Shown here: positions 9,928 to 19,013 of the stretch, piece by piece | Numbering within the stretch: position 1 is the first letter of the stretch | Layout of the letters: each line of letters begins with the position of its first letter | Assembly (NCBI GenBank): GCA_947630685.1 | Contig: CANRII010000006.1 | Coordinates: forward strand, 1-48,258 | Origin: an uncultured Ruminiclostridium sp. | Lineage (GTDB): Bacteria > Bacillota > Clostridia > Oscillospirales > Ruminococcaceae | Direction: 5' to 3' | DNA length: 48,258 nt | The notes under the pieces: model-generated | What the model was told of the DNA's origin: nothing | Seen by the model: only the letters and a program-made list of their open reading frames with translations | Database searches by the model: none | Translations under genes and position numbers: made by a program

Positions 9928-9946
9928 CTTGCTCCTTTACAGTAGG

Positions 9947-11302
9947 TCAGCATAGCTGCTCGCGCACGACGGCGACTATCCTGCCGACCCATTCTTCCAC
10001 CTGCGGCATTTCCGCCGCTTCTATCATAACTCTTACCAGCGGTTCCGTTCCGCTCTCGCGGACGAGTATCCTGCCGTTATTGCCGAGCGCGTCCTGCGCC
10101 TGCTGTATCACCGCGTTTATCTCGGGAGTTTTATCCCACAGTCCGCGCTTTTCCTCGGTTATCTTTACATTTTCCAGCTTTTGCGGATAATCCGGTATAT
10201 CGCCCGCAAGCTTTGACAACGGCAGCTTGCTGTCCGTCATCATTTGAAGCACCTGTACCGCCGTCAGCTGACCGTCGCCGGTGGTGGCATGGTCAAGGAA
10301 AATTATATGTCCCGACTGCTCGCCGCCTATATTATAGCCGCTCGCCAGCATTTCCTCAAGCACGTAACGGTCGCCGACCTTTGTACATACGGTGTCTATG
10401 CCGTTTGCTTTCATGAACTTATGAAAGCCCAGATTGCTCATCACGGTGACCACCGCGGTGTTGTTTTTGAGCGTCTGCTTTTCCTTCATATAGCGGGACA
10501 TTATCGCTATCAGCTTATCTCCGTCGATGATATTTCCCTTTTCGTCCACCGCAAGACATCTGTCCGCGTCCCCGTCAAAGGCAAAGCCTACGTCGCAGCC
10601 GCGCTTTACCACCAGCTCGCGAAGCTGCTCGATATGGGTAGAGCCGCAGTTGTCGTTTATATTAAGCCCTGTCGGCTCGTTGTTGATATAAATAAATTCC
10701 GCGCCGAATTTGTAAAACAGCGCCTCAGCCGTGGCGCTCGCGCTGCCGTTAGCGCAGTCTATCGCCACCAGCAGGCCGTGGAACATACCCTTTACCGTGG
10801 ACTGGATATGCTCGTTGTACTCGCTTACCGCGCCGTAAAGCGTCCTGACTCGCCCTACGTCCTTGCCGTCGTGCAGCGTTATTTGCTCCGGCGTGTCCAG
10901 TATCAGCGCCTCTATCTCGTTTTCCACAGCGTCCGGCAGCTTAAAGCCGGTAGAGGAAAACAGCTTTATGCCGTTGTATTCCACCGTGTTATGCGAGGCG
11001 GATATCATCACTCCCGCGTCCGCTTCGTAATATTTCACAAGATACGCGACCGCCGGAGTGGGAACGACTCCCAGCAGCTCCACGTCGGCGCCTACCGAGG
11101 TTATCCCCGCTACCAGCGCGGCTTCAAGTATGTCCGAGGATATCCTTGTGTCCTTTCCGATAAGTATGCGCGCTTTCTCTTTTTTAGTGCCGTGCTTTGT
11201 CAGCACTATCGCCGCGGCTCTGCCTATGTTCATCGCCATTTCACAGGTAAGCTCCGTGACTGCGACTCCTCTTGCTCCGTCGGTACCGAATAATCTGCCC
11301 AT
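9947..11302 (-). CDS. glmM: Phosphoglucosamine mutase GlmM (451 aa)
   Basis: Interconverts glucosamine-6-phosphate and glucosamine-1-phosphate on the way to UDP-GlcNAc for peptidoglycan. The N terminus MGRLFGTDGARG, the phospho-serine loop MISASHNTVEYNGIK, the metal-binding DGDADRCLAVDEKG and the phosphate-binding RESGTEPLVRVMIE are all present, and the length is normal. A small oddity is Thr instead of the usual Pro after SASHN. AGGAG precedes the start. The gene sits between ruvB and the methyltransferase with short gaps, so it is likely in the same transcript. Confidence 0.95.
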   Translation of the reverse strand: MGRLFGTDGARGVAVTELTCEMAMNIGRAAAIVLTKHGTKKEKARILIGKDTRISSDILEAALVAGITSVGADVELLGVVPTPAVAYLVKYYEADAGVMISASHNTVEYNGIKLFSSTGFKLPDAVENEIEALILDTPEQITLHDGKDVGRVRTLYGAVSEYNEHIQSTVKGMFHGLLVAIDCANGSASATAEALFYKFGAEFIYINNEPTGLNINDNCGSTHIEQLRELVVKRGCDVGFAFDGDADRCLAVDEKGNIIDGDKLIAIMSRYMKEKQTLKNNTAVVTVMSNLGFHKFMKANGIDTVCTKVGDRYVLEEMLASGYNIGGEQSGHIIFLDHATTGDGQLTAVQVLQMMTDSKLPLSKLAGDIPDYPQKLENVKITEEKRGLWDKTPEINAVIQQAQDALGNNGRILVRESGTEPLVRVMIEAAEMPQVEEWVGRIVAVVREQLC

Positions 11303-11326
11303 AATAAACTCCTGTCGTGTATAAAT

Positions 11327-12373
11327 TCAGTCTAATCTTTGCTGTCCCTCGCGCAGCATTCCGAGATGCTTATAAGCAAGGTCGGTGGCGCAGCGCCCTC
11401 TCGGGGTGCGGGATATAAAACCGAGCTGCATAAGATACGGCTCGCATACGTCCTCAAGCGTTACCGATTCTTCACCCAGCGCAGAGGCAAGCGTTTCCAG
11501 TCCTACCGGACCGCCGCCGTAGCCCTTTATTATCATGGTGAGCAATCTTCTGTCCAGACTGTCAAGTCCCAGTTTATCTATATCCAATCGGCCAAGCGCA
11601 ATATCGGCCATTTCCTTTGTTATCCTGCCGTCGCCCATTACCTCGGCAAAATCGCGAACGCGCTTTAGTAATCGGTTAGCGATCCTCGGTGTTCCGCGCG
11701 AGCGACGCGCCAATTCTTTAGCGCCCTCTTTTTCGCAGGGTATCGCCATTATCACCGCAGAGCGCTGTATTATCTCGGTAAGCTCTTTCTCGGAATAAAG
11801 CTCCAATCTCATCACGATACCGAAACGATCTCTGAGCGGCCCGGTCAATTGCCCCGCTCGGGTAGTCGCGCCTACCAGCGTAAAATGATTAAGATCGACG
11901 CGTATCGACTGCACCGACGCGCCTTTTCCTATCATTATATCCAGCACATAATCCTCCATGGCGGGATACAGCACCTCTTCCACCTGTCGGGAAAGCCGAT
12001 GTATCTCGTCCACAAACAGAACGTCCCCGTCCTGAAGTCCGGTGAGCAAGCCCGCAAGGTCGCCCGGCTTTTCGATAGCCGGACCGGAGATTATCTTTAT
12101 ATTCGAGCCCATCTCGTTGGCGATTATACCGGCGAGCGTGGTCTTGCCGAGTCCCGGCGGGCCGTAAAGCAGCACATGGTCGAGATTTTCTCCCCTGCTC
12201 CTCGCCGCCTCGATATATACCGACATGTTGGATTTCACGTTTTCCTGTCCGATATACTCGCTCAGCCGTTTAGGTCTGAGGGAAAACTCGATATCCGCGT
12301 CCTCCTCGGTAAGCGCGGGTTCAACGATACGCTGCTCGGCGTTTGTTTCGGAAAAATCGGTTTTCTCTATCAT
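11327..12373 (-). CDS. ruvB: Holliday junction helicase motor RuvB (348 aa)
   Basis: AAA+ motor of the RuvAB branch-migration complex. Walker A is [12 protein letters not shown], Walker B FVDEIHRL, the sensor/arginine-finger segment [14 protein letters not shown], and the C-terminal winged helix contains [17 protein letters not shown]. The region [16 protein letters not shown] at the N terminus is also characteristic. Length is as expected. It follows ruvA by about 50 bases in the order ruvC-ruvA-ruvB. Confidence 0.97.
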   Translation of the reverse strand: MIEKTDFSETNAEQRIVEPALTEEDADIEFSLRPKRLSEYIGQENVKSNMSVYIEAARSRGENLDHVLLYGPPGLGKTTLAGIIANEMGSNIKIISGPAIEKPGDLAGLLTGLQDGDVLFVDEIHRLSRQVEEVLYPAMEDYVLDIMIGKGASVQSIRVDLNHFTLVGATTRAGQLTGPLRDRFGIVMRLELYSEKELTEIIQRSAVIMAIPCEKEGAKELARRSRGTPRIANRLLKRVRDFAEVMGDGRITKEMADIALGRLDIDKLGLDSLDRRLLTMIIKGYGGGPVGLETLASALGEESVTLEDVCEPYLMQLGFISRTPRGRCATDLAYKHLGMLREGQQRLD

Positions 12374-12422
12374 TTATGCGTTATTCCTCCAAAGATTGCA
12401 TGTTTACACGGATATCTCCCGC

Positions 12423-13013
12423 TCAGAATTTCGACAGATTTTTAAGCGCCGCCTTGATAAGCTCGGAGGACGGGGTATCCTGCGGCATGCCCGATATCGC
12501 CTTTGCCGCCTCGGAGCTGCTGTAGCCCAGCGTCTGCAATGCCGTTATTGCCTCCGCAAAATTGTTGGAAACAGCGCCGACGCCGATATCCTGCGCCGCT
12601 ATATCCTGAGCCTGTCTTTGTATCTTATCTTTCAGCTTAAGTACGATAAGGTCGGCGGTCTTTTTGCCTATACCCGGCGCGCGGGTCAGCGCCTTGCTGT
12701 CCTCCGACGCTATACACAGTGCAAACTGCTGCGGGTCCATCTGGGAAAGTATCGAAAGCGCGCCCTTTGCTCCCACTCCGGAAACGGAGGTGAGCAGCTT
12801 AAAGCATTCCAGCTCTCCCTTATCCGCAAAGCCGAACAGATCTGCAGCGTCCTCGCTTATTTTAAGCACGGTGTACAGCTTTACCTCGCTGCCGAGCTTC
12901 AGCTTGGACAGCGTGTATGAGGTGGTACGGCAGGCATATCCCACGCCGCCGCATTCCACCACGGCAAGATTTTGCTCCACATCGGTCAGCACGCCGCTAA
13001 CACTATATATCAT
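12423..13013 (-). CDS. ruvA: Holliday junction DNA-binding protein RuvA (196 aa)
   Basis: Tetrameric junction-binding subunit. The N-terminal OB fold (VEQNLAVVECGGVGYACRTT) is followed by two helix-hairpin-helix motifs, LTSVSGVGAKGALSIL and LTRAPGIGKKTADLIVLKL, and by the C-terminal RuvB-binding domain (ALQTLGYSSSEAAKAI). Normal length. Its start overlaps the ruvC stop by ATGA, indicating coupled translation. Confidence 0.96.
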   Translation of the reverse strand: MIYSVSGVLTDVEQNLAVVECGGVGYACRTTSYTLSKLKLGSEVKLYTVLKISEDAADLFGFADKGELECFKLLTSVSGVGAKGALSILSQMDPQQFALCIASEDSKALTRAPGIGKKTADLIVLKLKDKIQRQAQDIAAQDIGVGAVSNNFAEAITALQTLGYSSSEAAKAISGMPQDTPSSELIKAALKNLSKF

Positions 13014-13513
13014 ATTCTTCTTCCTCCAAAATTACTCAGCAGCGAACCGCTTACATGTGCGTGGCATATCGCCAGCGCCAGCGCGTCCGCGGTGTCGTCC
13101 GGCTTAGGCACGCTTTCCAGCGAAAGTATCCGCCTGGTCATGTCCTGGACCTGTTTTTTTACCGCTCTGCCATAGCCTACCACCGCCTGTTTTACCTGAA
13201 GCGGGGTATATTCGTTTATCACGATATCCCGCTGAGCCGTCGCCATAACGATTATACCTCTCGCCTGCGCGACGTCTATCGCGGTTTTCTGATTGGTATT
13301 GAAATACAGCCGCTCCATCGACAGCGCGTCGGGCTTGTATTTATCCAGTATATAACAATAATCCGTGTATATCTCGCACAGCCGCTTTTCAAAAGGGGTG
13401 TCTTTTTTTGTAGTTATCGCGCCGTATTCCACCACGGAAAAGCGTCCGCCGTTATAATCAAGCAGTCCGTACCCCACTATCGCATAGCCCGGATCTATCC
13501 CAATAATACGCAT
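13010..13513 (-). CDS. ruvC: Holliday junction resolvase RuvC (167 aa)
   Basis: RNase H-fold endonuclease that cuts Holliday junctions. The acidic catalytic residues are visible: D in GIDPGYAIVGYG near residue 7, E in MERLYFNTN, and the pair in DDTADALALA near the C terminus. Normal length. It is the first gene after the strong promoter at 13586-13614, so the long run of minus-strand genes down to the SDR gene can start here. Confidence 0.96.
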   Translation of the reverse strand: MRIIGIDPGYAIVGYGLLDYNGGRFSVVEYGAITTKKDTPFEKRLCEIYTDYCYILDKYKPDALSMERLYFNTNQKTAIDVAQARGIIVMATAQRDIVINEYTPLQVKQAVVGYGRAVKKQVQDMTRRILSLESVPKPDDTADALALAICHAHVSGSLLSNFGGRRI

Positions 13514-13585
13514 ATAAAAGCACCTGTTTCCCCGTTAAAGACCCGGCCGGAGCTCCGACCAAGCCGTAATTGTCCATATTAAGTT

Positions 13586-13614
13586 ATTATACCACATTAA
13601 CACGCTGTTGTCAA
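13586..13614 (-). promoter_or_regulatory. Consensus SigA promoter of the ruvC-led operon
   Basis: Minus strand TTGACA (13609-13614), 17-base spacer, TATAAT (13586-13591): both hexamers perfect. It is 72 bases upstream of ruvC and just downstream of the DUF624 terminator. No other clear promoter was seen among the closely spaced genes down to 348. Confidence 0.88.
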
Positions 13615-13625
13615 TCTCACGGGAT

Positions 13626-13656
13626 AAAAAACCGCCTCCGGAAAAACCGGCGGCGG
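13626..13656 (-). terminator. Intrinsic terminator after the DUF624 gene
   Basis: Minus strand CCGCCGCCGG, loop TTTTT, CCGGAGGCGG: ten-base arms with one mismatch, followed by TTTTTT. It begins 6 bases after the stop codon. Confidence 0.9.
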
Positions 13657-13662
13657 ATAGTA

Positions 13663-14478
13663 TTATTTTATTACCTTTCCGTGAGTTTTGGTGACGGATC
13701 TTACCGCCTCCTCCGAGCCTCCGCGATCGACGAATACCGTTTCGGATTCCTCCGGCTCTTCCGGCAGCTCGGGATTGCGCTCTCCACGTTCTTCATAATA
13801 CGGATTTACAATGTATTTCTGCACCACGGGATAGCAGATAAACACCGTAGCAAAGCACATCCACGACAATGGCAGGAATATCATCACCGTAGCGGAAAAC
13901 GGCAGGAACAATATCAGCAGCGTGATAAACACCAGATTTATAAGCAAAGCGATGACGTTGCGTTTTACTCCGAGGAACACCAAAAACAGCGCATTTTTAA
14001 GTATGGCTTTCATTTTAAGGTTCAGCGCGACTATCTCGACATAGATATAAAAGTGCATCATAAAGAATATCGTGCCTACGCCGAAGAAAAATCCCATCAT
14101 CATAAGTCTTTCTCCGGACGCCGTCGGGTCGGTGAAAAACGCGCTGCACACTATCCAAAGCGAAACTATGCAGATAACGTCCACTATCCCCACGAAAAAC
14201 GACTGCTTAAAATTTTTCTTGAAAGCGGTGAAAAATTCATCAAAGACGAAGCACGGCTGCTCCAGCATGAATTTTCGCATAACGTGCGTCATGGCGGCGA
14301 CCGCAGGACCGAACGTCACTATAGGGATACAGAAAAGCACGAATATCATGTTTATCTCGATGAGCTTCCAGAATTTTCTTGCGAATATCTCAAAAAATTT
14401 GAAAAACGGTTTTTTCTCCGGGCCGTGTTTTGCAACGCCTTTGCCCGCGCTATTATAATCGAACAGCTTAAAAGCCAA
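13663..14478 (-). CDS. DUF624 (YesL-like) membrane protein (271 aa)
   Basis: Start is TTG at 14478 with TAAGGAG eight bases upstream. The protein has about five or six hydrophobic helices, beginning with FWKLIEINMIFVLFCIPIVT and the segment FGPAVAAMTHVMRKFML, which is the recognisable core of DUF624/YesL. The C-terminal ~45 residues are hydrophilic and acidic (PELPEEPEESE), presumably cytoplasmic. In other Firmicutes, yesL-type genes lie in carbohydrate utilisation loci; here the neighbour upstream is a beta-mannosidase, which fits, but the gene has its own promoter and terminator. Biochemical role unknown. Confidence 0.75.
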   Translation of the reverse strand: MAFKLFDYNSAGKGVAKHGPEKKPFFKFFEIFARKFWKLIEINMIFVLFCIPIVTFGPAVAAMTHVMRKFMLEQPCFVFDEFFTAFKKNFKQSFFVGIVDVICIVSLWIVCSAFFTDPTASGERLMMMGFFFGVGTIFFMMHFYIYVEIVALNLKMKAILKNALFLVFLGVKRNVIALLINLVFITLLILFLPFSATVMIFLPLSWMCFATVFICYPVVQKYIVNPYYEERGERNPELPEEPEESETVFVDRGGSEEAVRSVTKTHGKVIK

Positions 14479-14563
14479 GCTAACAACTCCTTACAAATCA
14501 TACTGCCGTTCCCGGCGGCAAATCCAATAAATAATATATTACCGTTTTTTTAACGGCATATTA

Positions 14564-14592
14564 ATTTTACCACATTGTCGCCTACTTTGCAA
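14564..14592 (-). promoter_or_regulatory. Promoter of the DUF624 gene
   Basis: Minus strand TTGCAA (14587-14592), 17-base spacer, TAAAAT (14564-14569), about 85 bases upstream of the TTG start. Confidence 0.65.
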
Positions 14593-14625
14593 GCGGACAG
14601 GCAAATTTTTTCGATTTTGCCGCAA

Positions 14626-17121
14626 TTATGCTTCCTTTACCCCCTGCTCCGACAGTCCCATAGCCTCAAAATACGATACGGCGGTAAGAGCGGAGGAGAA
14701 CTTTTCAAGCGTCATGCCGTCGGGAAGCTCGCTTTTGTCCGCGTAGACCGTCACCGTGCCGGCATGGATATCGAACCAGTTATCGGAAAATACGCAGTCG
14801 AATCCGTCGGTATCCAGCCGCACGCCCTTTGCGTAAGCTAATGCGCTGACCGATACCGCAAAGCGTTCTCCCTTGTCGACAGCGCTTACGCTTAGCTTCG
14901 GGTCAAGAAAGCCAAACGCCTTGGGCTGAACCGCATGGTATATGCCGGAGCTTATGACGTTTTTATTTTCGGTAACGGAAAACTCGATATACGCGCGATT
15001 TTTGTTCTCTTCGGTAAGGCGTGTGGTCTGCTCGCTAAGCGCTATAATATCATTTGCCGAAAGCGGTTTTATTGATGTCAGCACAGAGCCGGACGCGATT
15101 ATCTCGCCGGTATTGAGGCGTGTGTTCCATACAATTTCGCCGACAAACGGCTGCCGCCTTTCGGAAGAAACATTCAGCACGATGTCGTTGCCTGCTTTTT
15201 CCGCGGAGATAAGCACCGGAGAAAAGAATTTTGCCGCGTAGTAATGCAGCGCTTTCAGTCTGCCGTAATAATCTACGGACGACCAGGATATCACCGGGTT
15301 GGAGTCGTTGACCTGCCAATAAAGGCAGCCCATACATACGCCCCGCGAGCGGCGCATGTGTTCGGCGTTTATCCTCACCGCGTCCGCCTGCACTATCTGC
15401 GACGCGTACACCAGCGAGGGAAAGCTGTAGGGATAATGCACCATCTGAGCGAGGTAGTACATTATCTTTTCGGTGCCGCCCTCGCATTTCTGGTGCGTCT
15501 CCATGACCGGACAGCAAAGATTGAGGTCCTGCTTTTTTGCAAAGGCGTTTATTGTTTTCATATCCGGCAGCGACTCAAACCCGAACTCCGAACAAAAGCG
15601 GTAATGATAGTTATAATAATCGGTGAACGGCTTTAATCCGTGCCACACCGACCAGTAATGACAGTCGCCGCGCGTTTCGTCGCCGGTATTATCGAATCCA
15701 CCTCCGGAGGACGGCGAGGACGGCCAGTAAAAGGTAACGGGGTCGTACTTTTCCAGCTCCTCGGGAAGTACCTGCTCAAACAGCACAAGATAGTCCTCGC
15801 GGTACTTCTGCTGGTCTTTGGGCAGACCCCAGCCCGGCCACATCGATTCTATTTCATTATTGCCGCACCACATGGCAAGGCTCGGATGATTGCGCAGCCG
15901 CTTTATATTATCTCTCGCCTCGGCTCTGACGGTATTTATAAACTCAGCGTCCGCCTTATATACCGAGCAGGCGAACATAAAGTCCTGCCACACCAGCAGT
16001 CCCAGTCTGTCGCATTCATCATAAAACCAATCTTCCGGGTAATAGCCGCCGCCCCACACTCTTATCATGTTGTAATTTGCCTTGCAGCAATTTTCAAGCA
16101 GGCGGGCAGTCCTTTCCTTATTGCAGCGGGAAATTATCTGATCCTCCGGGATATAATTCGCGCCCATGGCGAACAGCTTTACACCGTTTACCATAAAGGC
16201 AAATTCCTCGCCGACGCCGTTTTCGCAGTCGTCGCGGCTGACCGTCACGGTGCGCAGACCTATCTTTGTCTTATATTCGTCAGCGGTTTCGCCGTCGTGA
16301 TAAAGCGTAACGGTAAGCTCATACAGCGGCTGTTCTCCGTAGCCGCGGGGATACCACAGCTTAGCTTCGTCTACTGTCAAAGAAAGAGCGCAGCTTTCGC
16401 CGTTCACGTCGGATTTAGCGGTGAACGTCCTGCCGTCGGGAGAAATAAGACTGGCGGTCAATTGAAGCCCGTTTGCGACGTAAGCAAGCTCGGCTTGTAC
16501 TTCCAGCGTTACGATACCGTCCGCCGCGTGTTCATGCTCCTGAGAGATATATACCCCGTCGATAAGCCCGCCGTTTACGCCGATAAGCTCAACGCCGCGC
16601 CAAATTCCCGCGTCCGGCAGCATCGGACCCCAATCCCAGCCGAACATATAATGCGCCTTTCTGATATGCGGATAGCCCGGCATGGTGGAGGCTACTCCCC
16701 ACAGCGGCTCGGATAACTGCTTTTCCTTTATGTATTTTATCGGAGAAAAAATATTTACCGTCAGCAAATTTCCCTCGGGCTTGATGATATCGCCGATATC
16801 GAAAACATACTCGCGGTGCATATTGTCGGTCTTTCCTAGCTCAACGCCGTTAAGCGTCACCTGTGACAAGGTATCTATCCCGTAGAATTTTAACAGCTTA
16901 TGCTCGCAGTCCATTATCTCCTTTGCGTCAAAGCTGCGGGAAAATAAGCAGTCGGTGTCGCTGATATAAGTGCTTTTATATTCGTTGTCGCGGTAGTACG
17001 GGTCGTCGATAAGCCCATTACTTATCAGCGTTCCGTAAAGCGAGCCGGGTATCTGCGCGGCGGTATCGTATTTCCCGTCGGAAGTTATTAACCGCCATTC
17101 GCCGTTTAATGAAATTTTCAT
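14626..17121 (-). CDS. Beta-mannosidase-like glycoside hydrolase family 2 (831 aa)
   Basis: The layout is that of GH2: N-terminal sugar-binding sandwich (ISLNGEWRL, then IPGSLYGTL), immunoglobulin-like domain, and a TIM barrel containing NMIRVWGGGYYP. WCGNNEIESMW carries the acid/base Glu (NE pair) and CSEFGFESLP the likely nucleophile Glu. The pattern IPGSLYGTLISNGLIDDPYYRDNE at the start is typical of beta-mannosidases rather than beta-galactosidases. It would release mannose from beta-1,4-manno-oligosaccharides. There is no signal peptide, so it acts in the cytoplasm on imported oligosaccharides. GGAGGGG precedes the ATG, with a promoter at 17151-17179. No transporter is next to it. Confidence 0.88.
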   Translation of the reverse strand: MKISLNGEWRLITSDGKYDTAAQIPGSLYGTLISNGLIDDPYYRDNEYKSTYISDTDCLFSRSFDAKEIMDCEHKLLKFYGIDTLSQVTLNGVELGKTDNMHREYVFDIGDIIKPEGNLLTVNIFSPIKYIKEKQLSEPLWGVASTMPGYPHIRKAHYMFGWDWGPMLPDAGIWRGVELIGVNGGLIDGVYISQEHEHAADGIVTLEVQAELAYVANGLQLTASLISPDGRTFTAKSDVNGESCALSLTVDEAKLWYPRGYGEQPLYELTVTLYHDGETADEYKTKIGLRTVTVSRDDCENGVGEEFAFMVNGVKLFAMGANYIPEDQIISRCNKERTARLLENCCKANYNMIRVWGGGYYPEDWFYDECDRLGLLVWQDFMFACSVYKADAEFINTVRAEARDNIKRLRNHPSLAMWCGNNEIESMWPGWGLPKDQQKYREDYLVLFEQVLPEELEKYDPVTFYWPSSPSSGGGFDNTGDETRGDCHYWSVWHGLKPFTDYYNYHYRFCSEFGFESLPDMKTINAFAKKQDLNLCCPVMETHQKCEGGTEKIMYYLAQMVHYPYSFPSLVYASQIVQADAVRINAEHMRRSRGVCMGCLYWQVNDSNPVISWSSVDYYGRLKALHYYAAKFFSPVLISAEKAGNDIVLNVSSERRQPFVGEIVWNTRLNTGEIIASGSVLTSIKPLSANDIIALSEQTTRLTEENKNRAYIEFSVTENKNVISSGIYHAVQPKAFGFLDPKLSVSAVDKGERFAVSVSALAYAKGVRLDTDGFDCVFSDNWFDIHAGTVTVYADKSELPDGMTLEKFSSALTAVSYFEAMGLSEQGVKEA

Positions 17122-17150
17122 GTTCCCCTCCGAAAATGTACTTTATCACA

Positions 17151-17179
17151 ATTATATATTCTTTTAAGACAAAAATCAA
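17151..17179 (-). promoter_or_regulatory. Promoter of the beta-mannosidase gene
   Basis: Minus strand TTGATT (17174-17179), 17-base spacer, TATAAT (17151-17156), 30 bases from the start codon, so the leader is very short. Confidence 0.7.
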
Positions 17180-17193
17180 GGCAAATCGTAAAT

Positions 17194-17226
17194 AAAAAAG
17201 GCCGACGCTTAAAAACATCAGCCTTT
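17194..17226 (-). terminator. Terminator after the AIM24-like gene
   Basis: Minus strand AAAGGCTGA / TCGGCCTTT hairpin (one mismatch) followed by a run of T. It separates the AIM24-like gene from the beta-mannosidase promoter. Confidence 0.7.
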
Positions 17227-17256
17227 ATTATTCAGCCTTTATTATAAAGATCGTGT

Positions 17257-17937
17257 TTACCTGGCGGTCGCTATAAACGGCGAAATTGCCGACGCTACTG
17301 CCGAAGCGGGCATTGTTTGCAGCCAGATCCTGCCGGGGCCGGTAACTCTGGTGTTGAAGAAGCCCTCTCCGCCAAACAGCTTATTGCCGATACCCTTAAC
17401 GGATTCTATCGAGATCTGAACGGTAGCGTCCATAGCGGCAAGATGTCCGGTATCCAGCAGCATGGACTGACCTGCCTGAAGGTCGTATGTAACTACCGCG
17501 CCGTCTATTTCAAGGAAAACCATACCCTGACCGTCAAAGCGCTGCATGATAAAGCCCTCGCCGCCGAAGAAGCCCGCGCCCATCTTGCGCTGAAAGTGTA
17601 TGCTCATCTGAACGGTAGCCTCCGACGCCATGAAAGCGGATTTCTGTGCAACGATGGATTTTCCGTTGCCTATCTCCATAGCGAGTATCTCGCCCGGGAA
17701 GCTGGAAGCGAACGCTATCTGTCCGGGGCCTCCCTGCGCCGTGTAAACGTTCTGGAACATCGACTCGCCGGAAAACATCCTTGACATCGCTTTTCCCACG
17801 CTGCCGCCGGCATTGGTGGACATAACCATATTCGGCGTCATCCAGCTCATACCGCCTTTGTCGGTTATCATCGATTCTCCGTCCGCTACGTTGCAAATTA
17901 CCACCGGAAGCGGAGTACCCTTAATTTCGTACTGCAT
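17257..17937 (-). CDS. AIM24/TIGR00266-family protein (226 aa)
   Basis: The protein consists of glycine-rich beta repeats: MFSGESMFQNVYTAQGGPGQIAF, GAGFFGGEGFIMQRF and KLFGGEGFFNTRVTGPGRIW. This triplicated pattern is the hallmark of the AIM24/TIGR00266 family, a beta-sandwich trimer related to tryptophan RNA-binding protein folds. Function in bacteria is not established. No signal peptide or membrane helix, so cytoplasmic. AGGAGG precedes the ATG and a TTGACA promoter lies upstream, divergent from degV. Confidence 0.88.
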   Translation of the reverse strand: MQYEIKGTPLPVVICNVADGESMITDKGGMSWMTPNMVMSTNAGGSVGKAMSRMFSGESMFQNVYTAQGGPGQIAFASSFPGEILAMEIGNGKSIVAQKSAFMASEATVQMSIHFQRKMGAGFFGGEGFIMQRFDGQGMVFLEIDGAVVTYDLQAGQSMLLDTGHLAAMDATVQISIESVKGIGNKLFGGEGFFNTRVTGPGRIWLQTMPASAVASAISPFIATAR

Positions 17938-17996
17938 AATTCCTCCTAAAATAAAAACAAATTTTTACCGTCAAGCGCGGTGAATTTCACATTAAT

Positions 17997-18025
17997 ATTT
18001 TAACTTATCTTACAGCTTTTGTCAA
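17997..18025 (-). promoter_or_regulatory. Promoter of the AIM24-like gene
   Basis: Minus strand TTGACA (18020-18025), 17-base spacer, TAAAAT (17997-18002), about 60 bases upstream of the start. Confidence 0.78.
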
Positions 18026-18072
18026 GTTTTTTATGCACATTTCATAAAAAAATTTCATTTTCAAATTTACTC

Positions 18073-18101
18073 TTGCAAATTATAACGAAACATGGTAATA
18101 T
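18073..18101 (+). promoter_or_regulatory. Promoter of the degV-like gene
   Basis: TTGCAA (18073-18078), 17-base spacer, TAATAT (18096-18101), about 40 bases upstream of the start codon. Confidence 0.68.
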
Positions 18102-18113
18102 TAACTTAGTTAA
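18101..18113. promoter_or_regulatory. Perfect 13-base palindrome at the degV transcription start
   Basis: TTAACTTAGTTAA is an exact inverted repeat of six-base arms around one T. It overlaps the last base of the -10 hexamer and the expected +1, where a repressor would block initiation. The binding protein is unknown. Confidence 0.45.
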
Positions 18114-18140
18114 GTAAACATTTTCGGGAAAGGGATTTAT

Positions 18141-18983
18141 ATGAAGATAAAGATAACTGCCGACAGCACCTGCGATCTGTCGCCGGAGCTTACCGCAAAA
18201 TACGGTATAGATATACTCCCGCTGTATATCGTAAAAGAGGGAAAATCTTATAAGGACATGAGCGAAATTGTGCCGCAGGACATTTTCGACCATGTGAGCG
18301 CGGGCGGAGAGATAACCTCCACCGCCGCGATAAACACTGAGGATTATATCAATTATTTCAAGCCGCTCAGCGAGGAATACGACGCCGTTATCCATATAAA
18401 TATCAGCGCGGATTTTTCAAGCTGCTATCAAAACGCCTGCATAGCCGCTAACGAATTTGAAAACGTCTACGTTATCGACAGCCGCAACCTTTCCACCGGC
18501 AGCGGGTTGCTTGTGCTGGAAGCGGCGGAGATGGCGCAAAACGGAGAGAGCGCGGAAAAGATAGTGCACGTGCTGACAAATCTCGCGCTTAAAGTAGAGG
18601 CAAGCTTTGTGATAGACAAGCTGGATTATCTCAGAAAGGGCGGCCGCTGCTCGGCGCTTGCGGCGTTGGGGGCAAATCTGCTTTCGCTGCGACCCTGTAT
18701 AGAGGTAGTCGACGGCAAAATGAAAGTCGGCAAAAAATACCGCGGACATTTTGAAAAATGTATCCAGCAATATGTTAAAGAACGCCTGGACGGAAGATTC
18801 GACATATCAACAAAGCGAATATTCATCACTCATACTCCCTGCCCCGACGGACTTGCCGACGCGGTTAGAGCCGAAATAGCAAAGTATATGAAGTTTGACG
18901 AGGTGCTGGAGACCTTCGCGGGCTGCACGGTGTCAAGTCATTGCGGACCGAATACGCTCGGGATATTGTTTATAAGAAAGTAA
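18141..18983 (+). CDS. DegV-family fatty-acid-binding protein (280 aa)
   Basis: The N terminus KIKITADSTCDLSPEL, the loop STAAINTEDY, and DKLDYLRKGGRCS in the middle are typical of DegV/FakB proteins, which bind a fatty acid and present it to the kinase FakA. Length matches the family. Cytoplasmic, no signal peptide. GGGAAAGGG precedes the ATG. A fakA gene is not in the window; several DegV paralogues per genome are usual in Clostridia. A small membrane protein and rubrerythrin follow on the same strand. Confidence 0.9.
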   Translation: MKIKITADSTCDLSPELTAKYGIDILPLYIVKEGKSYKDMSEIVPQDIFDHVSAGGEITSTAAINTEDYINYFKPLSEEYDAVIHINISADFSSCYQNACIAANEFENVYVIDSRNLSTGSGLLVLEAAEMAQNGESAEKIVHVLTNLALKVEASFVIDKLDYLRKGGRCSALAALGANLLSLRPCIEVVDGKMKVGKKYRGHFEKCIQQYVKERLDGRFDISTKRIFITHTPCPDGLADAVRAEIAKYMKFDEVLETFAGCTVSSHCGPNTLGILFIRK

Positions 18984-19013
18984 CACCGCTTTCAACGACG
19001 GCGAGGTATCAAG

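Noticed and set aside
10244-11293. 349-aa plus-strand ORF
   Set aside because: Lies fully opposite glmM, which has all its catalytic motifs; the translation is rich in His, Arg and Tyr as typical for antisense frames.
15640-16716. 358-aa plus-strand ORF
   Set aside because: Opposite strand of the beta-mannosidase gene; no recognisable domain.
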